5,176 bases of DNA from JBFWWW01 sp050245975. Its GTDB lineage: Bacteria; Pseudomonadota; Alphaproteobacteria; Rhizobiales; Hyphomicrobiaceae. The position numbers and the translations under genes were made by a program. Shown here in pieces: positions 1 to 5,176 of the stretch (position 1 is its first letter; each line of letters starts with the position of its first letter). Under the pieces are notes generated by a model. It ran no database searches. It worked only from the letters and a program-made list of their open reading frames with translations, and was not told the origin of the DNA. The stretch lies in NCBI GenBank assembly GCA_050245975.1, contig JBFWWW010000224.1, positions 1-5,176 on the forward strand. Reading direction: 5' to 3'.

Positions 1-134
1 GTGAGTAGAACGAGATAAACCATGCTCATCGGGGCCCGACAATTCAAGACGGCTTGATTGGCCGCGAGCGGGCGCCCGACCTGCCACAAAATGGCCGCTT
101 CCCATCGGCGGAGCCACGGCGGTAAACTTGGCTC
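1..134. other. Non-coding leader upstream of yqgE, possible divergent gene start
   Basis: This stretch holds no gene I can support firmly. It contains a perfect 10-base palindrome, CGGGCGCCCG (69-78), and an 11-base imperfect one, TCGGG-G-CCCGA (29-39); either could be an operator half-pair or the remains of a terminator stem, but no T-run follows. I find no convincing -35/-10 pair for yqgE. TAAACT (123-128) matches four of six bases of the -10 consensus and would put the transcript start almost on the yqgE ATG, but there is no good -35 at the matching distance. On the minus strand an ATG at 29-27 opens a frame reading MSMVYLVLLT to the window edge, which resembles the start of a secreted or membrane protein. 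Ten codons are too few to call a gene. Confidence 0.4.
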
Positions 135-749
135 ATGCAGAACTATCGCAAGTTGAAATCGGCCCGATCAAACGGCTATCTGGAAGGCCAGTTGCTGATC
201 GCAATGCCGACAATGACCGACAAGCGCTTCCAGCGCTCCGTCATCTACATGTGTGCTCATTCGGCAGAAGGCGCGATGGGTCTCATCATCAATCAGCGTG
301 CCTCGCACATCAGTTTCCCCGAGCTGCTGGATCAGCTCCGCATTGCGTCCGAAGACGGCGAGGCGCCTGCGTCGGCGCCCGCCATCGACATGGACATCCA
401 TGTCGGCGGACCCGTGGAGACAAGTCGCGGCTTTGTTCTGCACAGCTCGGACTACTACGTCGACGACGCCACGATGCAGATCGATAGCGGCATCAATCTC
501 ACGGCCACCATCGACGTGTTGCGGGCGCTCGCGGGCGGGAAGGGCCCCAACCGCGCCATTCTGGCGCTCGGGTACGCCGGCTGGCGCGCGGGACAGCTCG
601 AAAGCGAAATTCAGGCCAACGGCTGGCTCCACTGCCCGGCCGACCTGGGGCTGATCTTCGATCGCGATATCGACGAAAAGTACAATCGCGCCCTGTCGAA
701 GATCGGCATCGACCCGTCGCATTTCGTGACCGAGGCGGGACACGCTTAG
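135..749 (+). CDS. yqgE: YqgE/AlgH family protein (UPF0301, DUF179)
   Basis: A 204-residue cytoplasmic protein of the widely conserved YqgE/AlgH family, whose biochemical function is not established; the AlgH name comes from a reported link to alginate regulation in Pseudomonas. The family signature is intact: GQLLIAMPTM near residues 18-27, then a block ending GAMGLIINQ (46-54), GGPVETSRGFVLH (91-103), LALGYAGWRAGQLE (143-156) and NGWL (162-165), with the usual C-terminal helix around KYNRALSKIGIDP (182-194). Length is slightly above the typical 185-190 because of about 14 extra N-terminal residues. The start is well fixed: an in-frame TAA lies at 123-125 and this is the first start codon after it, while the next Met (residue 24) lies inside the conserved block. 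The ribosome binding site is poor: only GGCGG (118-122), 12 bases upstream. The gene stands alone on its strand and converges on the c-di-GMP gene. The family assignment is secure; the cellular role is not. Confidence 0.96.
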   Translation: MQNYRKLKSARSNGYLEGQLLIAMPTMTDKRFQRSVIYMCAHSAEGAMGLIINQRASHISFPELLDQLRIASEDGEAPASAPAIDMDIHVGGPVETSRGFVLHSSDYYVDDATMQIDSGINLTATIDVLRALAGGKGPNRAILALGYAGWRAGQLESEIQANGWLHCPADLGLIFDRDIDEKYNRALSKIGIDPSHFVTEAGHA

Positions 750-804
750 ATCCCACTGCTGCACGGCGGCGTGGGCACGACCTTGTCGAAGCCTTCGCGC
801 CGAC
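750..804. terminator. Convergent intergenic hairpins, possible bidirectional terminator
   Basis: The 55 bases between the two convergent stop codons can fold in more than one way. CCCAC (752-756) pairs with GTGGG (771-775), with further partial pairing inside. GGC-A-CGAC (774-781) can pair with GTCG-AA-GCC (785-793) around a CTT loop, giving seven pairs and a small internal loop. CGAAG-C-CTTCG (787-797) is an overlapping near-palindrome. The first two share bases 774-775, so they compete. No T-run follows on either strand, so this is not a textbook intrinsic terminator. The position between converging genes is the main argument for a termination role. Confidence 0.3.
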
Positions 805-1533
805 TCAACGTTTGTTGCCGCGTCCGGTGGGCGGCGGCATATCCTGTGGTGGTCCGCCCGCACCTTGCTGCGGCGCTCCTGCCGGCCGGTCGCGCAGCGG
901 CGCAGCTTCCGGCGGCCGGCCCGTGCTTGCCGGCGGCGAGGCGACCACACCGGCCAGCCGTGCCAGACTTTGCGCGACAGCGGGCGGCAGCTTCGAGAAA
1001 TCCAGGGACTGGCCCTGCGGTGATGCAGGATGAGCCGGCCGCATCGACGGTGGCGGCGAAGCAGCGGCCGGCCTGGGGATCGTCGGCGGCGGCTGGGTCG
1101 GAGGCTGGGTGGTCGTCACTGTCGCCCCCGTGCCGTTGGTGCGCGCAGCCGCTGCGGGACGCACCACAGGCGGCGGAGGTGGTATGCCAACGCCGGGGGG
1201 CTGCCGGGGCGGACGGCCGGTCGGCGGCTCGGTGGTGGGGCCCCGGGTAGACACCGGCCCGGTCCGGACAGGGATCGTCGGCGGACCATCGGCGTTTCGT
1301 GGCGGCGGCGGCCCACCCGCCGGCGGAGCGGAAGGGGTGGGGGATTTAATGCTTGGCCGGCCCGCAGGCTGTTCGCTTTGCATAGGGCGGCGGCGGGCCT
1401 GAGCATACTTGGGCAAGGGCGGCGCGCCGGCAGGACGCGGTGGCGGCGGTGGTCCGCCGGCTTTTGAACCGGCGCCATTCCTTGCGACGGCCGCGACTGC
1501 GGGCTGCGCGGATGGAGGCGCCCCGGCCACCTG
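805..1533 (-). repeat. Proline-rich low-complexity tail segment of the c-di-GMP protein
   Basis: This is the coding segment for residues 1001-1242 of the EAL protein, marked because its composition differs from the rest of the gene. By my count 67 of 242 residues are proline (about 28 percent), acidic residues are few (seven) and Arg/Lys are about four times as common. Poly-proline runs occur at residues 1028-1032, 1074-1077 and 1118-1122. An imperfect repeat is visible: residues 1025-1041 and 1072-1088 both follow AGGPPPP, then about five residues, then PP, two residues and P (DNA 1411-1461 and 1270-1320). A basic stretch at 979-997 (ERRSKRRGLTHARRKPRER plus flank) joins it to the EAL domain. 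One non-repetitive island, DFSKLPPAVAQSLARLAG (1178-1195), looks like a short amphipathic helix. Confidence 0.75.
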
Positions 1534-4533
1534 GGCGGGCGCGCGCTCGCGCGGTTTGCGGCGCGCATGCGTCAAACCCCGCCGCTTCGAGCGACGCTCG
1601 GTCTTGCGCACCAGCTTGAGCAAGCCATGCACCTCCCGCTCGCCCATCGGCTCGCCGTAGTAGAACCCCTGCGCGTACTCGCACCCGATGGAGCGCAGCA
1701 AAGCAGCGTCATCCTCGGTCTCGACGCCTTCGGCAACGACCTTCTTGCCGAGCTCGTGCGCGAGAGCGACGATCGAACGCATGATCACCGAGCCGGCACC
1801 CTCGCCGCTGCCGGCCTGCACGAGCCCGCGGTCGACTTTCATCGTATCGAACGGAAACTGATGCAGGTACGAAAGCGACGAATAGCCGGCGCCGAAATCG
1901 TCGATCGATAGCCCTGCACCTGCCGCCATAAGCTGGCTCAAGACCTGCGTCGCCTGTTCGGGATTCTCCATCAGAAGCGATTCTGTGATCTCTAGCCGCA
2001 AGGCGCCGCGCGGCATACCTGACTTGCCGAGGATATGACGCACCTCGTTGACGAGGTCCTGCCGGAAAAGCTGGCGCGTCGACACGTTGACGCTGACGAA
2101 CAGCGGGGAGTCCGGCCGCGGCACTTCCCTCTGCCAGCCCAGCGCGTCCTCGACGGCCTTCTGCAGGACAAAGGATCCAAGCTTGATGATCAGGTCCGAC
2201 TTCTCGGCGATCGGGATGAAGTCGATCGGATTGAGCAGCCCGAGCCGCGGATGCTCCCAGCGCACGAGAGCCTCGAAGCCGGCAAGCTCCTCCGTCGGCA
2301 GGTACATGATGGGCTGATAGAGCAGCTTGAGCTGTCGCTTCTCGATGGCGCGCTCCAGCTCCTCCTCCAGAACGGATTGCTCATCCCGAGCGCCGCGCAT
2401 CGATGGGTCGAACATGGCGATCTGATCGGGACCGCTTTGCCGCGCGCGGTACATCGCGATCTCCGCCTGACGCAGAAGCTCCGCCGGGTCTTCGATCGTC
2501 CGTTCGTGCTGGGCGATGCCGATTGAGGCCGTGAGAACGATCTCCTGCCCCGCAATCGTGACCGGGGCGCGCAAGGAACGCCGGATTTCCTCCGCCAAGC
2601 CCGCCAGCTCCCGCTGATCGCTATGATTGACCATCAGCAGCGCGAACTGGTCGCCGCCGAGCCGGCCCAGCGTGTCCTGCGGACCAAGATGGCGCGCAAT
2701 GCGCCGGGCGACGGTCAGAAGCAGGCTGTCGCCGACGACGAGCCCAAACAGGCGGTTGATGCTCTTGAATTTGTCCAGATCGATGAACAGGATCGAGGGA
2801 CGCACGAGAGGCTCGAGCTTCGCGCGGGTGCAGGCGACACTGACACGATCCAGGAACAACTCGCGGTTGGGCGCCCCTGTCAGGCTGTCGTGCACCGCAT
2901 CATGCAGCAGTCGCTCCTGCGCCCGCTTGGCATCCGTCACCTCGCGGAGCAAACCGACGCAGCGGACCGTACGCCGGTCGGACGTCGGAACGCTGGCCGC
3001 CTCCAGATCGAACCAGCGATAGGAATTGTCGACGTGGCGCATCCTGAAATCGATGCGCACCTCGCCGCCGGCCCGCTCCTTCACAGAGCGCAGAAGAAGC
3101 CGGAAGCGCTCCTTGTCCGCCGGATGCATGTGCTTGGCAAAGTCATCGACCTTGCAATTCAGTTCCCCGACGTTGAGGCCGAGACCCGCCTCGACGATGG
3201 GGCTGACCTTGATCTCGTCGCGGCGGGCGTTCCACTCCCAGACGGCCGCGCCCGCGCTGTCGATGGCTAGAGAGCGAACCTGCTGCTCGCCGACCGTGCC
3301 GGCAAAGGTCGGCTCAGCGGCCCTGAACGCGTACTGCGTGACGATGAACCCGACAAGGATAACGATCAGGACGAGGCCGGAGACGATGCCGAAGATTGCG
3401 ATATCGGTGGTCAGCTGACCGGTCAGCGAAATGCCGACTCCGAAGAGCCAGACAAGGAGCAGGATCCAGGCCGGCACCAGGGACAGCGCGCGATCCTGCC
3501 CCCGCAACGCCAGGTAGAGGATCAGCGCTCCGCCGGTGCCACCAATGGCAACGCTGGATATGCGGGCAAACGTCGCGGCCAGGCGCGGATCGAGGAAGGC
3601 AATAGCGATGAGCGCGACCTGCGCCGCCATCCACAGCCCGAAGACCATGCGCACAAAGCCATGCCACAGGCCGAGGCGGAGGAACGTGTGCGTGAAGATG
3701 AGCAGCGTCGCGGCCATGGCCGCTTCGGCTGCCGCACGGTACTGGGCGTTCTCCTCGGGCCGGATGTTGAAGAGCTTGTGCCAGAAATTGAAATCGACGC
3801 AGAGATAGGCAACCACGCTCCACGTGAAGAGCGCGGCCGTCGGAAAGATCGCCTTGTGGTTGGCGGCGAAAATCACCGTCAGGAACAGCGCCAGCAGGCC
3901 AGTCGTGCCCAGCATGATGCCGTTGAAGAGTTGCCGGTCGCGGCTCCTCTGCTCGAACTCGATCGGCTTCCACAGAAACGGCCGGGCGAAACGCTCCGAT
4001 GACAGCTCGGCGACAAACGTCACCGTTTGTCCGGGCTCGAGGTTGAGACGAAAAATGTCGGCGCGGTCGCTCTTGATCCGCTCCGGCACATATCCGACCG
4101 ACGGTGTCACCGACTCGATGCGGCGCGCATCGAGGTCGGGCCACACGACGCCGGACCCGATCATGTCGTAGCGTTCGGCCGTCAGCCAGCGCTCCATCGG
4201 CTTGTCGGTCGGATTGGTGAGAGCGAATACGAACCACGTCGGGTTCGTGCCTGGCGTCACGGCGCGCACGGACATGCGGCCGGCGATCCCGTCTGCACCC
4301 GGCGCCGTCTCGATCTGCAGCGTGTCGCCGCGCGCATCATGCGCCTCGCCGAGCGTGGTAAGCTCCATGCGCTCGAGATCGGGATTGACCTCGAGCGCCT
4401 TGAGCGCCCAGACGCTTTCGGTCTGGCCCACAATCGCAAGCAAGAGCAGCAGGGCGAGCAGCCCACCCCGGCCGGCGCTCTTGCGCGCCTGCAGCGTCGT
4501 CGTGATGACGTGCCGCATCATGCGGGAACCCAT
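805..4533 (-). CDS. Membrane sensor c-di-GMP phosphodiesterase: 7TM-PAS-GGDEF(degenerate)-EAL with Pro-rich tail
   Basis: A 1242-residue inner-membrane signalling protein predicted to hydrolyse cyclic di-GMP to pGpG in response to a periplasmic or membrane signal. A signal peptide has basic residues at 7-22, a hydrophobic core near 24-35 and a likely VWA cleavage site at 41-43. A beta-rich periplasmic domain (about 45-195, with ALTNPTDKPMERW) resembles 7TMR-DISM extracellular domains. Seven hydrophobic segments lie near 205-223, 230-250, 268-287, 292-313, 319-341, 351-371 and 378-400. A PAS_3-like fold spans about 419-536 (VWEWN, MHPADKERF, SYRWFDLE). The GGDEF domain (about 542-708) keeps D585, N593 and D602 but reads RLGGDQF (624-630), with Gln for the catalytic Glu, and has GxxD (617-620) for the RxxD inhibitory site. 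The EAL domain (about 722-972) looks active: E754, N816, E848, D878, D879, K899, E935, E938 and Q955 are present, as is the DDFGAG loop. Residues 976-1242 form a basic, proline-rich tail. The start may be 4521 (1238 residues), where ATG overlaps the preceding stop as ATGA. Domain calls are firm; the ligand and net enzymatic sign are inferred. Confidence 0.95.
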   Translation of the reverse strand: MGSRMMRHVITTTLQARKSAGRGGLLALLLLLAIVGQTESVWALKALEVNPDLERMELTTLGEAHDARGDTLQIETAPGADGIAGRMSVRAVTPGTNPTWFVFALTNPTDKPMERWLTAERYDMIGSGVVWPDLDARRIESVTPSVGYVPERIKSDRADIFRLNLEPGQTVTFVAELSSERFARPFLWKPIEFEQRSRDRQLFNGIMLGTTGLLALFLTVIFAANHKAIFPTAALFTWSVVAYLCVDFNFWHKLFNIRPEENAQYRAAAEAAMAATLLIFTHTFLRLGLWHGFVRMVFGLWMAAQVALIAIAFLDPRLAATFARISSVAIGGTGGALILYLALRGQDRALSLVPAWILLLVWLFGVGISLTGQLTTDIAIFGIVSGLVLIVILVGFIVTQYAFRAAEPTFAGTVGEQQVRSLAIDSAGAAVWEWNARRDEIKVSPIVEAGLGLNVGELNCKVDDFAKHMHPADKERFRLLLRSVKERAGGEVRIDFRMRHVDNSYRWFDLEAASVPTSDRRTVRCVGLLREVTDAKRAQERLLHDAVHDSLTGAPNRELFLDRVSVACTRAKLEPLVRPSILFIDLDKFKSINRLFGLVVGDSLLLTVARRIARHLGPQDTLGRLGGDQFALLMVNHSDQRELAGLAEEIRRSLRAPVTIAGQEIVLTASIGIAQHERTIEDPAELLRQAEIAMYRARQSGPDQIAMFDPSMRGARDEQSVLEEELERAIEKRQLKLLYQPIMYLPTEELAGFEALVRWEHPRLGLLNPIDFIPIAEKSDLIIKLGSFVLQKAVEDALGWQREVPRPDSPLFVSVNVSTRQLFRQDLVNEVRHILGKSGMPRGALRLEITESLLMENPEQATQVLSQLMAAGAGLSIDDFGAGYSSLSYLHQFPFDTMKVDRGLVQAGSGEGAGSVIMRSIVALAHELGKKVVAEGVETEDDAALLRSIGCEYAQGFYYGEPMGEREVHGLLKLVRKTERRSKRRGLTHARRKPRERAPAQVAGAPPSAQPAVAAVARNGAGSKAGGPPPPPRPAGAPPLPKYAQARRRPMQSEQPAGRPSIKSPTPSAPPAGGPPPPRNADGPPTIPVRTGPVSTRGPTTEPPTGRPPRQPPGVGIPPPPPVVRPAAAARTNGTGATVTTTQPPTQPPPTIPRPAAASPPPSMRPAHPASPQGQSLDFSKLPPAVAQSLARLAGVVASPPASTGRPPEAAPLRDRPAGAPQQGAGGPPQDMPPPTGRGNKR

Positions 4534-4537
4534 TCCT
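4518..4537 (-). promoter_or_regulatory. Stop/start overlap coupling the acetyltransferase to the c-di-GMP gene
   Basis: Three in-frame ATG codons lie here: 4533-4531, 4521-4519 and 4518-4516. The acetyltransferase stop TGA is at 4520-4518, so the second ATG forms the common ATGA overlap used in translational coupling. The only AGGA (4537-4534) abuts the first ATG, too close to serve it, and lies 12 bases before the second. This favours 4521 as the true start of the c-di-GMP gene and suggests its translation depends on ribosomes finishing the upstream gene. Confidence 0.5.
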
Positions 4538-5120
4538 GGACGGTATCGTCAGAGAGCAGCGCGAACAGCAGGTGATCCTGCCACGCCCCCCCGATCTTCA
4601 GATAGCGGCGGGCAAGCCCCTCGCGCTGGAAGCCCGTCTTTTCCAGAACGCGGATCGAGGCGGCATTGTGCGGCAGGCACGCGGCCTCCAGACGGTGCAA
4701 ATGCAGATGGCGGAACGCAAACGGGAGCACGCAGCGGACCGCGGCCGTCATGTGTCCCTTGCGCGCGAAGGGCGCACCAACCCAGTAACCCACCGCAGCG
4801 GCCTGGGTCACTCCCCGACGCACATTGCCGATCGTCAGACCGCCGATAAGCGCGTTGTCGCCCTCGCGAAAGATGAAATACGCATAACCCGCGTCGTCAC
4901 GCAGATCGCGATGATAGTGACGCAGCCGGCGACGATAGGCCGCTCTGGACAGCTCGTCTCGTGCCCATGTCGGCTCCCACGGCACCAGGTGTTGCCGGCT
5001 CACCGCCCGCAGCTCGGCCCATTCCGCATAATTCGACATCGCCGGATGGCGCAACCAGACACCCTTGCCGCGGATTTCCGCCTCGGCCTCATGAGGTGTG
5101 GATGATCTCAGAAACGCCAT
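4518..5120 (-). CDS. GNAT family N-acetyltransferase, RimJ/RimL type
   Basis: A 200-residue cytoplasmic acetyltransferase that moves the acetyl group of acetyl-CoA to an amine, in this subfamily often the N-terminal amine of a ribosomal protein; RimJ acts on S5 in E. coli. The acetyl-CoA binding region is visible: YWVGAPFARKGHMTAAVR (112-129), with the pyrophosphate loop around RKGHMT (120-125), followed by the HRLEAACLPHNAASIRVLEKTGF region (142-164) with the conserved Asn152, Ser155 and GF. The N-terminal part (WLRHPAMSNYAEW, then LVPWEPTW at 45-52) matches the form usual in alphaproteobacteria. The start is well defined: an in-frame TGA lies 15 bases upstream with no other start codon between, and a purine run GAGAGAG (5134-5128) sits 7 bases before the ATG. 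It lies 12 bases after the preceding gene and overlaps the next, so it is probably mid-operon. The substrate cannot be read from sequence; N-terminal ribosomal acetylation is only the family default. Confidence 0.93.
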   Translation of the reverse strand: MAFLRSSTPHEAEAEIRGKGVWLRHPAMSNYAEWAELRAVSRQHLVPWEPTWARDELSRAAYRRRLRHYHRDLRDDAGYAYFIFREGDNALIGGLTIGNVRRGVTQAAAVGYWVGAPFARKGHMTAAVRCVLPFAFRHLHLHRLEAACLPHNAASIRVLEKTGFQREGLARRYLKIGGAWQDHLLFALLSDDTVQEWVPA

Positions 5121-5132
5121 TTCTGCGCTCTC

Positions 5133-5176
5133 TCAGAGTCCAGCCGCCATTCGGTCCGCCGCCCGGCGCGCCTGCG
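5133..5176 (-). CDS. C-terminal end of an unidentified upstream gene (partial)
   Basis: Only the last 13 codons and the stop lie in the window; the frame reads QARRAADRMAAGL and ends at TGA (5135-5133). The Ala/Arg-rich helical ending is typical of the C terminus of a GC-rich bacterial protein, and the 12-base spacing to the acetyltransferase fits an operon. In alphaproteobacteria an M16-family metallopeptidase gene is often found upstream of this type of acetyltransferase, so that is my guess from memory of gene order. Nothing in these few residues identifies it. The other two frames on this strand are also open across the stretch, so coding is inferred from spacing and composition. Confidence 0.35.
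   Translation of the reverse strand, partial: QARRAADRMAAGL

Noticed and set aside
168..950. Minus-strand open frame of 260 codons opposite yqgE
   Set aside because: It lies antisense to a clear YqgE-family gene and crosses into the next gene; its Arg-rich composition is typical of a GC-rich shadow frame and shows no domain.
1109..1402. Gly-rich plus-strand frame opposite the proline-rich tail
   Set aside because: CCN proline codons read in reverse give GGN glycine codons, so the Gly-rich protein is an artefact of the tail's composition.
805..1608. Possible frameshift or separate gene explaining the low-complexity tail
   Set aside because: The frame continues from the EAL domain to the stop without a break, and neither other minus-strand frame gives a continuation resembling a known protein.
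2035..2526. Plus-strand open frame of 163 codons opposite the GGDEF-EAL junction
   Set aside because: It is the mirror frame of the EAL coding sequence; its apparent protein-like composition comes from codon bias on the other strand.
2623..3270. Plus-strand open frame of 215 codons opposite the GGDEF and PAS coding region
   Set aside because: It is fully antisense to well-conserved catalytic and sensory domains and has no recognisable family motif.
3314..4237. Minus-strand open frame of 307 codons overlapping the membrane region of the c-di-GMP protein in another frame
   Set aside because: It has no hydrophobic segments or motifs and many Arg/His codons, while the main frame gives a clear seven-helix module.
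4572..5105. Plus-strand open frame of 177 codons opposite the acetyltransferase
   Set aside because: The opposite strand encodes an intact GNAT protein with acetyl-CoA motifs; this frame shows none.
1..5176. CRISPR array, tRNA, insertion sequence or toxin-antitoxin pair
   Set aside because: No regularly spaced repeats, cloverleaf-like segments, transposase motifs, terminal inverted repeats or small paired genes were seen.

Overview
The window is GC-rich (roughly two thirds G+C), dense bacterial DNA. Protein content points to an alphaproteobacterium, most likely of the Hyphomicrobiales (Rhizobiales): a YqgE/UPF0301 protein, a RimJ-type acetyltransferase whose sequence closely fits the alphaproteobacterial form, and a large membrane-bound c-di-GMP protein of a layout I associate with rhizobia. 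The taxonomic call is inference from family resemblance; no rRNA or other marker is present.

Layout. Positions 1-134 are a non-coding leader with two short GC-rich palindromes and, very tentatively, the start of a divergent gene running off the left edge. A complete plus-strand yqgE/algH-family gene follows (135-749). A 55-base gap (750-804) with hairpin potential separates it from a convergent minus-strand cluster that fills the rest. Read in its own direction the cluster is: the last codons of an unidentified gene (5176-5133), a RimJ-like GNAT acetyltransferase (5120-4518), and a 1242-residue (or 1238) sensory c-di-GMP protein (4533-805). The three are packed with a 12-base gap and then a stop/start overlap, so they probably form one transcript.

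The centrepiece is the c-di-GMP protein. Its order is signal peptide, periplasmic beta-rich domain, seven membrane helices (7TMR-DISM-like), PAS, GGDEF, EAL, then a proline-rich basic tail of about 265 residues. The EAL domain keeps all the catalytic residues I can check. The GGDEF domain reads GGDQF and lacks the inhibitory-site arginine, so the protein is best read as a c-di-GMP phosphodiesterase with a degenerate, possibly GTP-sensing, cyclase domain. The long tail, with an embedded short helix-like motif, is the least explained element.

I see no tRNA, rRNA, CRISPR array, insertion sequence, integrase, attachment site or phage gene. This looks like ordinary chromosomal core sequence with one unusual protein, not a mobile or defence island. 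I did not find a clear undescribed multi-gene system.
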